Origin: Halicephalobus mephisto
Taxonomy: Eukaryota; Nematoda; Chromadorea; Rhabditida; Panagrolaimidae
DNA length: 64,000 nucleotides
Assembly: GCA_009193035.1 (NCBI GenBank)
Contig: SWDT01000227.1
Span: 62,001-126,000, forward strand
Direction of reading: 5' to 3'
The notes beneath the pieces were generated by a model. That model was not told the origin of the DNA, made no database searches, and saw only the letters and a program-made list of their open reading frames with translations. Shown here one piece after another: positions 23,052 through 33,006 of this stretch (its first letter is position 1; each line of letters opens with the position of its first letter). The translations under genes were made by a program, and so were the position numbers.

Positions 23052-23914
23052 GTCTCCTCTTGACCGGTCAAGTTTTTAATTTCAAAAAATTTTTCACTTC
23101 AAGACAAGAATCCCAAAAACCGTCAATCAGGATGACATCATGTTTTCTAAAAATCATAAAAAGTAAATTTTTTAAAATTATCCCGACACGAATATTCCAA
23201 AATTTAAAAAAAAGTTAAAAAATAAAAAATAAAAAATTTAAAAATAAAAATTTTAGAAAAATATGAACATCTTCAAATTCGAATTTTGGCAAAAAGTGAA
23301 GAAATGCCAATTAAAATTTATATAATTATGAAAAATTTCAAAAATCCTATAAACTTTCAAAATTCCAAATTTCAGAAGTTTTCATCAAATTTTCTAATTT
23401 TCTAATTTTCTAATTTTCTAATTTTCTAAATTTTCTAAATTTTCTAATTTTCTAATTTTCTAATTTTTCTAATTTTCTAAATTTTCTAAATTTTCTAATT
23501 TTTAAATTTTCTAATTTTTAAATTTTCTAATTTTCTAAGTTTTTCTAAATTCTTCAGTTTTCTAAAATTCCAGAATTTTCAACTGGATTCTGGATTTTTG
23601 AAGCTTCAAATTTTAGTAAATTTTTTTCTTTTTCGAAAAATTGGGCTAATCGCGTATTTGGGACGAATCAAGGATTCTGAAGACACCAAGTTTTCTCTTC
23701 AGAAAAATCAATGACAGAAATTGGGCCAATCAATCTTGAAAAAAAAAATAACTTTGCCAAGTTTTTTTTATTTCACAGCCGCGAGTCATATCCGTCCGGT
23801 CGGAATGTGGAACTGATAAGTTTGGATTTAAAAAAACTTAATTGAACAATTAAAAAAAGTAAAATTTACAAAATTATTTTTAAAAATAAAAATTACCAAA
23901 AAAATTAAAATTTT

Positions 23915-24260
23915 CAAAAAAATGGTCTTGAAGCGAATTTTTAAAATTTTCCACTCGGGACCAAAAAGTGTAAAATTTCAAGTCTAGGTGATTTTACAAG
24001 ATTCTGGAGTTATATTATCATTAAAAACTAAATATATAATAAAATTCCAAAAAAATGGTCTCGACGAGAATTTTTAGAATTTTCCACTCAGGACCAAAAA
24101 TTGAAAATTTCGTTTTTAAGTAATTCTAAGAATATCTAATCTCACTATTTCAGGAAATAAGAAATTTTTCTTTATAAAATTCCAAAAAAATGGTCTCGAC
24201 GAGAATTTTTAAAATTTTCCACTCAGGACCAAAAAATTAAAAATTTCGTTTTTAAGTAAT
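23915..24260. repeat. Tandem unit of about 130 bp with the GGTCTCGACGAGAAT core
   Basis: Three units, starting near 23920, 24055 and 24190, share AAAATGGTCTCGACGAGAAT followed by CCACTCAGGACCAAAAA. A related family of four units, with AATGGTCCCGACGAGAAT, lies at 27115-27660. Confidence 0.75.
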
Positions 24261-25737
24261 TTTTAAAAACTCCAAAAGTATCTAACTGCTTTTGTGAACT
24301 TCAGAAACCTCATAGGGGATTCTGTAGTCTTATTCGAATACCGTAATCCAAAAATTTCTTCAAAAATAAAATTTTAAAAATTTAAAAAAAAACAAAAAAG
24401 CAATTAATCGAAAAAGTTGCCAAAGTTATTGAAATATAAATCGAGTGGATTGGGATAATTACATCTCGAATGGAAAGGGGATTTATCGGCGAGGGAGTCG
24501 CCGGATCGACAAAACAACAAAAAGCGGATGTCAGCTGTGCCCGAAGGCCGACGTCAGCATTTGCTTGATTTGCTCTTGAGTGACTTGAGCAAATTGCAAC
24601 AGCCGGGTTTGACTCAGAACAAATAATAATCGACTGTCATTTTTGAAGCTTCTTACGAGTTCTTGTCAAGTGGAAATTTTCACTTTGGGACAGTTTTGAT
24701 AATCAATGGAATTTCAGGTCGAGAAAAAAAATCAAGTTGTAAAAAAATTTAATTTTTTCAAAATTATCCCAAAATAAATTTATAAAACTTTTTAGAAATT
24801 TCCAGAATTTTAAATAAAAAATATTAAATTTAAAAATTTCATTAAATTCTAAAAAATTATAATTTCAAAAAATTCAAAAAAAATTTTTGGCAAAGTGTTA
24901 ATTTTGCCAAATTTGAATTTTTGGCGAAAAGTGAACAAATGCCAATTAAAATTCATGATTTTAAGAATTAAAAATTAAAAATTAAATTTTTTAAAAACTT
25001 TGAAATTTTTCAAAATTTTTTGAACGATATTCAAATTTTTAGAATTTTTATAAAATTTTCAGTTTCGGAATCTTGGATAGAAGTCCAGCCAAAAAACAAG
25101 GAAATCGGGTCGGGACAAGAAAAATAAAGATTAATCGGAGAAACACGACCTCCGATTTTCGAATTTGACTGTCTTGTTTTCGAATTGAAAAACCATTGTC
25201 CTTGCCAGTTTTTCCTCCGCGCACTAGTCCGACTTTCTGCAATCGACACTTGACTGATTGCCTCTAGAAAAATTAAAATTTAAATTTTCAAAGATGTTTA
25301 ATTTTAAAAAATCTAAAAAAAATAAAAACTTTCAAAAATATTTAATTTTAAAAAATCTAGAAAAATTAAAATAAAAATTTCCAAAGATTTAAAAAAAAAA
25401 TAAAAAATTTTTAAAATATTTAATTTTAAATAAATTTAAAAAATAAAAAATTTTTAAATATTTAATTTTTAAAATTTCAAAGATTTTTGATTTTTTTTTA
25501 AATTTTAAATTTTCGAAGATTTTTGATTTTTTTAAATTTTTAAATTTTCGAAGATTTTTGATTTTTTTAAATTTTAAAATTTCGAGGATTTTTGATTTTT
25601 TTTAAATTTTAGATTTTCGAAGATTTTTCATTTTTAAGAAAATAAATGTTTGAAAATTGGAAATTTGTTTAAAAGTAAAAACAACGAAATTGGAATAGAT
25701 TTAAGATTTTTAAGAACTGCGCAAAAAGCTAGAGTCC

Positions 25738-25853
25738 AAGTTCACGTTTTTGTCTCGGCCCTCTTGTTCTCAACAACCAGAAGCAGAACAGACAATCCTC
25801 CGAGAAAGATGGAAACCGAGATTACTCCCTTTCGTACAATACTTTCGATCTGA
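25738..25853 (-). CDS. Candidate terminal exon with one membrane helix
   Basis: On the - strand a TTTTTTCTCAG acceptor precedes a 116-nt island that reads in one phase to a stop. It encodes about 37 residues with one hydrophobic helix (VISVSIFLGGLSVLLLVV) and a short basic-acidic tail. The other two phases hit stops or are poor. I could not find the partner exons to the right, so this is a fragment of an unidentified membrane-protein gene, a pseudogene relic, or chance. Confidence 0.3.
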
Positions 25854-25869
25854 GAAAAAATCAATAATT

Positions 25870-26270
25870 ATGTTTATTATTGTATTTTTAAAAATTAACA
25901 AAAATAATTTTTTTTTCACTTTTTAAATAAAAAATAAAATTAATTTTTAAATAAAAAATTGTTTATTATTGTATTTTTAAAAATTAACAAAAATAATTTT
26001 TTTTTCCACTTTTTAAATAAAAAATAAAATTAATTTTTAAATAAAAAAAAATAAAATTGTTTATTATTGTATTTTTAAAAATTTACAAAAATAAATTTTT
26101 TTTCACTTTTTATATAAAAAATAAAACAAATCTTTAAATAAAAAATTGTTTATTATTGTATTTTTAAAAATTAACAAAAATTAATTTTTTTCACTTTTTA
26201 TATAAAAAATAAAATTAATTTTTAAATAAAAAATTGTTTATTATTTTATTTTTTTTAATTTAAAAATCTA
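25870..26270. repeat. AT-rich tandem repeat of about 100 bp
   Basis: Four units begin with ATTGTTTATTATTGTATTTTT, near 25868, 25960, 26057 and 26145. Each is followed by TTTTTTCACTTTTTAAATAA. Confidence 0.8.
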
Positions 26271-27114
26271 CAAAAATTAATTTTTAAAATAAAAATTTAA
26301 ATTTAGAAAATTTTTCGAAAATAAAAAATAAGATGTTTTTTAATATAAAAATTTTGAGGACTTAGATACTTACCAGTCAAGTCCTTTTCATTTTAAAAAA
26401 ATATTTTTAAATAAGAAAAATAAAAAATAAAGGATTTAACAATTGACCAGTCAAGTTTTTTTTTATTTTAAAATAGGAAAAAATTTTTATTTAAAAAAAA
26501 TTTAAAAAATTAAAAAATTAATTATTCAAAATTTTTGAAACATTTAAAAAAAATATTTTTAAAAAATTTAATTTTCAAAGTATTTTAATTTTTCAAAATT
26601 CTTTTTTTATAAAAAGTATTTTTAAATAAAAAATTTAAAAATCAAGAAACTTAACATTACCCTATCAAATTCCATTTATTTTTTAAAAAAATAATAAAAA
26701 TAGTGAATTTAAAAAAAAAAATAAAAATAGAGAATTTAAAAAAAAAATAAAAATAGAAAATTTTTTTAAAATAATAAAAATAGAGAATTTTTAAGAAAAT
26801 AAAAGAACTGAACAATTGACCAGACAAGTTTCTTTTTATTTAAAAAGTAAAAATAAAACATTTTTAAATTTCGGCTTCAAGAGGTTTGTCAAGGAAGAAC
26901 ACTCGATATCCGGGACCTCGACAAAAGACGGACATTTGATCCAAGTAGAAACTCGCACGTCATGGAATCAAAGGAAGGTCCTAGATCCACTCGAGATCCT
27001 CCACAAACACGACTAGAACAAAACAGGATAAAAAATCCCATTATTTGGAAAAAATTGAAAGTGATTTTTTCTGCAAAATTTTATTGACAAAAATTTATAA
27101 AATTTTTAAAAAAT

Positions 27115-27665
27115 TGAAAAATTTAAAGTTTCAGAAGCTTCAATTGGATTCTGGAAGATTTTAGAAATATTAAAAAATTATTTTATAAAATCAAAAATAA
27201 CATTTTCTACAAAAATGGTCCCGACGAGAATTTATAAAATTTTTAAAAAATTGAAAAATTTAAAGTTTTAGAAAGTTCAAATCAATTTTGAAAGGTTTTA
27301 GAAATATTAAAAAATTATTTTATAAAATCAAAAATAACATTTTCCACGAAATGGTCCCGACGAGAATTTATAAAATTTTTAAAAAATTGAAAAATTCAAA
27401 GTTTCAGAAGCTTCAATTGGATTCTGGAGGATTTTAAAATTTTCAAAAAGATTCTTTCAAAAAATTAGAAATAAGTTCTTCCATGAAATGGTCCCGAAGC
27501 GAATTTTTAGAAAATTTTAAAATTCTTAATTTTGGATGTTAGTTTCAAATTTCCAATAAATTTTGAAAGATTTTAGAAATATTAAAAAATTATTTTATAA
27601 AATCAAAAATAACATCTTCTACAAAAATGGTCCCGACGAGAATTTTTCGAATTTTAGAAAATTCT
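27115..27665. repeat. Tandem repeat of about 130 bp with the ATGGTCCCGACGAGAAT core
   Basis: Four units share AAATGGTCCCGACGAGAATT, GTTTCAGAAGCTTCAATTGG and TATTTTATAAAATCAAAAAT. The core is the same short word found dispersed elsewhere in the window. Confidence 0.8.
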
Positions 27666-28766
27666 AGAATTCTTAGTTTTGGATGTTACTTTTAGGTTTC
27701 TACAGTATCTTCGAAGATTCCATGAGATTTTCGGAATTTTCGAAATCTCGTACTAAATTTTAAAAGATATTAGTCCTTGAAAAAAAAATTCACGGTCATT
27801 ATTTTGGAGAAAATGGAACTTGACATTTTCGAAAAAGACAAATTTGGTTAATTTGGCAGATTTTTCAAAGAAAATCATTTAATTTAAAAACGTGAAGGAA
27901 ATTCGATCAATCGGGGCTAGTTGGGACATCAAAGGAGAAGCGCCCATCAAAGAGACAAAACTGGCTGATTGACTCGGGCACTCCTGGATTGACGGTCGTT
28001 TTGACAAGGAAAATGGGATGTGGCAATTTTTACTGTAAAATCACCCTAAAAAAGAAATAAACGTCTGTCATAAAGTTTCAAAAAAGTCTCAAAAAGAATT
28101 TTCCAGTCGAGACCAGAAAATCAGAAATTTTGCATTTACAGAATTCTATAAAAATTTAAAATCGTATTATTGTAGAAAAATGAAATATATACGGTAAAAA
28201 TCCAAAGAAATGTCTTGACACGAATTTGTGGAATTTTCCAGTCGAGACCGAGAATCCGAAAAAATTTATTTTTATACATTTTCAAAAAGTTCGAAAATAA
28301 CACTACTTCAAAAAAATAAATATCTGTCGAAAAATGTCTCAACACGAATTTCTAGAACTTTCCAGTCGAGACCGAGAATCCGAAAAAATTTATTTTTATA
28401 CATTTTCAAAATGTTCGAAAATCTCCTTTAACATTGTTTAATTTTATTCAATGGCTGTAATCCAGAAACCTCCCGAAGACGACATTTTTCGATTTTTGAA
28501 AAAATAAATCTTTTTCGAAAAAATAAATCTTTTTTTAAAAAACCAAAGAAATCGAAGATTTACAAAACGAAGCGAATCGGTTTTATGAATGGATCAAAGA
28601 CATTTGCCTGGGGCAATGATTATGTTTCAAGGAACAAACTTGTCGTATCCGTTTCAAAGGGATTTTCTCGTAAAACCAAAATCGCCGTAAAACAAAAATA
28701 AACTCGGATATATGATCCAGACAGCTGCAGTTAGCCAATTATACAGATTATACAAGTTCAATTTCC

Positions 28767-29170
28767 GGGGTTTTCTAATAGTACGGTGATTAACATCCGA
28801 GACTGTAATTCAAAAAATTCAATTCCCGCGACCAAAACGCGATGTAAACGTTAAAAATACTAAGAAGTGAATTGCCGAGTTTCCTAGTAGCGCAGTGGCT
28901 AGCGTCTGTGACTGCAATTCAAAGGACCCAAGTTTGATTCCCGAACAAAACGTTAAAAATATTAAAAATTTGACAGTTGAATTCCTCAATAGCGTAGTGA
29001 TAAGCATCCGTGACTGCAATTCAGAAGACCTGAGTTCAATTCCTGGCAGAAAAAACACAATATTTATAAATATTTGGAATAATGGAAATTTGACGTCACG
29101 CAGTTTCCCGGTAACGCAGTGGTTAGCGTCTGTGACTGAAATTCGAAAAAACTCGAGTTCTATTCCCGGA
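28767..29170 (+). repeat. Array of four tRNA-like units
   Basis: Four units, at about 28767-28833, 28877-28945, 28976-29049 and 29099-29169, each carry an A-box-like TAGCGCAGTGGCTAGC word, a shared GTGACTGCAATTC centre and a B-box-like GAGTTCAATTCC word at tRNA spacing. Acceptor stems and a U-containing position 33 are not preserved. I read them as decayed tRNA-derived (SINE-like) copies and not as working tRNAs. Confidence 0.6.
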
Positions 29171-29497
29171 AGAAACATCTCAGACTAATGCGTCCGCGAA
29201 TACTGAGAGTGGTGAAAGTTTGACTTCCAAGACTTGTGATCGTGAGAAATGAAGGGTTGAGTCATTTTGGAATTAACCACTCCTTCGGTCGCGCAAGACA
29301 AATTACAATTTTCGACTAAACCAAGAATCTCCTTCAGGGATCCGGAGACCAGTCGTCATCTGTAGTCGAATTTGCTTTAAAAATCATCTGGAAAAAATTT
29401 AAAAATACTTGTTTTTAAAATTTGATTTTTTGAAGAATTTACATATGAAAGTTATAATTTCCGAAATTTCACATCTGCAATTATTTTTTCCAAAGTA

Positions 29498-29667
29498 CAG
29501 TGAAACCTCGCTAAAAACAACCCGAAGGGACGGCAGAAAAGTTGTTTTTAGAGGAGTTGCTTTTACCGAGGGGTTTACCAGGGGAAAATCCACAGTAGGG
29601 GTCGGAACCGAGTTGTCTTTAAAGAGGATTTGCTCTTATCGAGGGTGTTTTTAGCGAGGTTTCACTA
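29498..29667. mobile_element. 170-bp MITE with CAGTGAAACCTCGC ends, copy 1
   Basis: The left end CAGTGAAACCTCGCT and the right end AGCGAGGTTTCACTA are inverted and flanked by TA on both sides (29496-29497 and 29668-29669). The interior reads as matched arms (TTGTTTTTAGAGGAGTTGC). The TA target and the CAGT ends suggest mobilisation by a pogo/Tigger-type or Tc1-type transposase. Confidence 0.8.
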
Positions 29668-29720
29668 TACTTATATCTTTATGATAGGTGCTTTTCTATA
29701 ATATTTATTCCCTAAAAATA

Positions 29721-29877
29721 CAGTAAAACCTCGCTAAAAACAACCCGAAAGGACAGCAGAAATGTTGTTTTTACAGAGGAGTTGCCTTTATCGAGGGGTT
29801 TACCAGGGGAGAATCCACAGTAAGGGTCAGAACCGAGTTGTCTTTAAAGAGGATTTGCTTTTATCGAGGTTTCACTG
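29721..29877. mobile_element. 157-bp MITE with CAGTAAAACCTCGC ends, copy 2
   Basis: This is a close relative of the 29498 copy, in the same orientation and 53 bp downstream. It ends TATCGAGGTTTCACTG, is flanked by TA at 29719-29720 and 29878-29879, and carries a small internal deletion relative to copy 1. Confidence 0.8.
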
Positions 29878-30254
29878 TAGTTACAGAGTTAATTCAGTAT
29901 TAGAGTCTCAAGAATCATTGATAAAGTACTTATTTTGCGAAATTTACAGATAAACGAATAAATTTTATATTTTTTTGAAATTTTCCAAAATCAGTCGAAT
30001 TTTAAAAATAAATTAATTTCAGTCATTTTGTGGATTTTTTTATTCAGAAATTACATTTTTAAGTACTTGCAGATTATTTTTAGGATTTATGTTGAAGTAG
30101 TTTATATATGAAAATTATAATCTTATAACTCGCAGTTTTGCTTTTTTCGAAATATTTAATGCATTAATTTAAAATCATAATTTTGAAGGTTATAGATCTA
30201 GAATCGAATTTAGAAATCGATATGGATGTGTAATTTAATATACATATGGGGTTT

Positions 30255-30420
30255 AATATATCTATAATTTAATATATAAAAAATTTGATATATAGAATTT
30301 TGATATATAGAATTTTGACATATAAAAATTTGATATATAAAAATTTGATATATAGAATTTTGACATATAGAATTTTGATATATAGAATTTTGATATATAA
30401 AAACTTGATATATATTTATG
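30255..30420. repeat. GATATATAGAATTTT minisatellite
   Basis: About eleven imperfect 14-15 bp units of the type TTTGATATATAGAAT. The - strand open frame over them (repeating IYQN) is an artefact. Confidence 0.85.
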
Positions 30421-31011
30421 TTATTTAATATAAAATCCAATATGTAACAATAATAAAAATTTTGTTTTAAAAAATCCTTTAGACCAGTTAAATTCCAAAA
30501 TTTTGATTGATTGCAAGCGTTTTCTCGTCGAAACTTTCCCGATTTAGGAATTACGTCCTGGAACGAGTCCCGATGATCGCCAGATTTTAAGTTTAAAAAT
30601 TCCATATATGGAAATTATATTTTTTAAATATTTTTGTATTAATTTTAGGATTTCTCTGGTTATGGACGAAATAGTTATTTATCAAATTAAAAATCGAATT
30701 TAAAAAATAATAAATTCAATATATTGACATCTTTATCGTTAAAAATCCCAAAAACTGGTTCTGATCGACTTGTCTAAGCCCACTGGCTTCATCCCGTCGT
30801 TCTCATCTCCGTCAATAAAACAGGGATTCTGGAGCTTCTTCGGCAATTACTTTTTTATTTTTCAAAAACAAGTTCATTCCTTGTTCGGACAAAATCGAAA
30901 TAAAATATGTCCTACTCAATTAACTCGGTAATTATTTATTTCTAGGTCACTTTGTTTTAATTCCGCAGAAAATCAAAAAATAGAAAATTTATAACATCAA
31001 ATTTTTTTAGT

Positions 31012-31178
31012 ATTATTGCTGAGAAAGGAATATGTAATTTTGGGATTTTTGAATTGGCGCGGAAAAAAGAGGGAAGTTTGAAATTAGGAAAAGTGGTAAA
31101 TTTGACAATTTGACAAAAGTTGACTCGCCCTGCCATCGACTCGCTTTTTTACCACTCGCGTGCTGTTACCTAAATTCC
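31012..31178 (-). repeat. Dispersed repeat, left arm of a 5-kb inverted pair
   Basis: The reverse complement matches 36279-36442 closely over about 165 bp, including CGAGTGGTAAAAAAATGAGTC-like and AAATTTACCACTTTTCCTAA words. More diverged relatives lie at 32525-32690, 35880-36000, 36090-36200 and 54965-55090. Confidence 0.82.
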
Positions 31179-31251
31179 GGAATTTTTTATGAAATTCTCA
31201 TCGAAATAATTTCATAACAACTTTAATTCTTTAAGTTTTACAATAGTATTA

Positions 31252-32502
31252 TGTTGTTCGGAAAGTAATGGCCGTTTTCCTGATGCGCAGGCATTTTATC
31301 TGTCAACGGACACATTAGGTGTCGTTGACTACAAAAATTTTTTCACAGTTAGAATTTTGAATATTTCTTCTGTGTTCCTGCTTCGTCCCATTTTGTTTTC
31401 TGTCGATTCTGCTGTTCTACAGGCTCCTGAATCTTCGATGGAAAAACGCCATTTTCGGGCTATTTTTCTTTATGAATTCAAATTGGGCAGCAGTGCTTCT
31501 GAAACTACGAGGAAAATCAATGAGGCCTTCGAACAAGAATCAGCTAGCGAACGGACGGTCCGCCGATGGTTTGAGAAGTTCCGAAGTGGAAACTACTCCT
31601 TCGAAGATGAACAACGTCCCGGACGTCCACCTTCTGTTGATGACGATATTCTGAAGAGTATGGTTGAAGCTAATCCCCGTACAACTGTTCGAGAACTTGC
31701 GCAGGAGCTTCAATTAAGTATTTCAGTTATTTCTGAACACTTACATCGAATTGGAAAGAAAAAAAAATTGGATAAATGGATCCCCCACGAACTAACGAAC
31801 CAGAACCGAAAATGCCGATTCGAAATCTCTTCAGCCCTGCTGTTACGGAATAAGAACGACCCCTTCCTGGATCGTATTGTAACATGTGATCAGAAATGGA
31901 TACTCTACGACAATCGTAAAAGAACTTCTCAATGGCTGGACGAGAATGAACCTCCAAAACACTTCCCGAAACCGAAAGCGCATCAGAAGAAGGTTATGGT
32001 GACTGTCTGGTGGTCTTCTGAGAGCATCGTGCACTACAGCCGAGACCTATTGCAGAGAACTTGAAGTCATGCATTCGAAATTGAGCAAACTTCGGCCGGC
32101 ATTGGTGAATCGGAGGGGCCCCATCCTTCTCCACGACAACGCGCGACCACACGTCTCACAAATCACGGTGCGGAAGCTGAACGAACTGGGATATGAAACT
32201 CTGCCTCACCCACCATACTCCCCTGACCTGGCCCCTACTGACTACCACTTCTTCAAACATTTGGATGACTTCCTACGCGATAGAACCTTTCAAAACCAAG
32301 CAGATGCCGAAAGTGCCCTGGGAGAGTTTATTGAATCCAGAAGCCCAGATTTCTACTCGACTGGCATTAACAAGCTGGTTTCCCGTTGGGAAAAATGTGT
32401 TAATTCTGATGGTTTTTACTTTGATTAGCAGGATCTTCTTTTACGCATGTTTTAAAGATATAAAATTTGGGATAAAAAACGGCCATTACTTTCCGAACGA
32501 CC
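31252..32502 (+). mobile_element. Mariner transposon, cecropia-like, decayed
   Basis: Terminal inverted repeats of about 27 bp (TGTTGTTCGGAAAGTAATGG on the left, the complement of GGTCGTTCGGAAAGTAATGG on the right) are flanked by TA at 31250-31251 and 32503-32504. The 1251-bp length is typical of full-size mariners. The transposase region is interrupted (see that entry), so the copy is non-autonomous. Its end sequences and protein are closest in my recollection to the group containing human Hsmar1. Confidence 0.95.
31438..32428 (+). pseudogene. Mariner transposase, frameshifted by a small deletion
   Basis: The reading frame starts MEKRHFRAIF with a paired helix-turn-helix region (second helix near TVRRWFEKF, linker RPGRP) and continues through the first catalytic Asp in TCDQKW. 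At about 32038-32045 a short internal deletion shifts the frame and a stop follows at 32062-32064. The correct frame resumes by 32045 and contains the remaining catalytic Asp residues (HDNARPH and SPDLAPTDYHFF, the D,D34D mariner pattern), ending VNSDGFYFD. Only one lesion is evident, so loss of function appears recent. The TIRs could still be acted on by a related transposase elsewhere in the genome. Confidence 0.93.
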
Positions 32503-32888
32503 TAATATAATTGTCTACAAATTTTGAATCCTATGTAAAAGGAGAGAGAAGTTTGTGAAAGTAGAAAAGTGATAAATCCGGCAAATCACGATCGAAATCA
32601 ACTCGCCCTCCCATCGCTTGCTTTCTTTTTTATGACAATTTTCAAAGTTCTTAGTAACTTCGAAAAATTTCCTTTTTTTACAATAATATTATTTAAGTTT
32701 GTTCAAAGAACCATCGTTTTTTAAAAATATTTCAATAAAAATTGCAAAAAATTGTAAAAAGATAACTCTGGAAGCTGTTTGTTTAAAAATAACGGTTTTT
32801 GAGAGTCTTTCGCAACTTGGTTCGGAAACGCCACTCCCCTGCAAAACGACGAGAAAACAAAACCGGAGCCCAGAGTGCTACAGGCAAG

Positions 32889-32960
32889 TCCCGCGTGGTC
32901 TAGTGGTTAGGATTTGAGACTCTCACTCTCAAGGCCGGGGTTCGATTCCCCGCACGGGAA
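32889..32960 (+). tRNA. tRNA-Glu (CTC anticodon)
   Basis: The 72-nt sequence folds as a cloverleaf. The D arm is TGGTCTAGTGGTTAGGAT, which also serves as the A box. The anticodon stem TGAGA/TCTCA closes the loop CTCTCAC with anticodon CTC. The T arm CGGGG-TTCGATT-CCCCG contains a perfect B box. The acceptor stem TCCCGCG/CACGGGA has one C-A mismatch at the sixth pair. No CCA is encoded, as expected in eukaryotes. A T-run follows at 32965-32970 as a Pol III terminator. The gene lies 47 bp beyond the 3' end of the sre gene. Confidence 0.9.
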
Positions 32961-33006
32961 CCAACTTTTTTCACCTGGTTTTTATTGAAATCCACCAAAG
33001 CACCGT

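Larger units (their letters stand above)
23060..28760. other. Large AT-rich region without an assignable gene
   Basis: The stretch holds low-complexity runs (TTTTCTAA repeats at 23395-23560) and several tandem families listed separately. GC-richer islands at 23765-23830, 24430-24660, 25060-25260, 25690-25860, 26880-27010, 27890-28040 and 28560-28760 could be exons or regulatory DNA. I could not chain them into one phase-consistent gene on either strand. Only the island at 25738-25853 looks distinctly exon-like. Confidence 0.45.

Noticed and set aside
24430..24660. GC-rich island with open frames on both strands (for example a frame ending QIKQMLTSAFGHS)
   Set aside because: Competing frames are equally good on each strand and no phase-compatible neighbour exon was found. 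It is kept only as a possible regulatory island.
26816..27016. 66-codon + strand frame
   Set aside because: The start lies in AT-rich repeat sequence and the opposite strand is also open. There is insufficient support for either.
28767..29170. Four functional tRNA genes
   Set aside because: Acceptor and anticodon stems are not maintained and the base at loop position 33 is not U. I read them as tRNA-derived relics.
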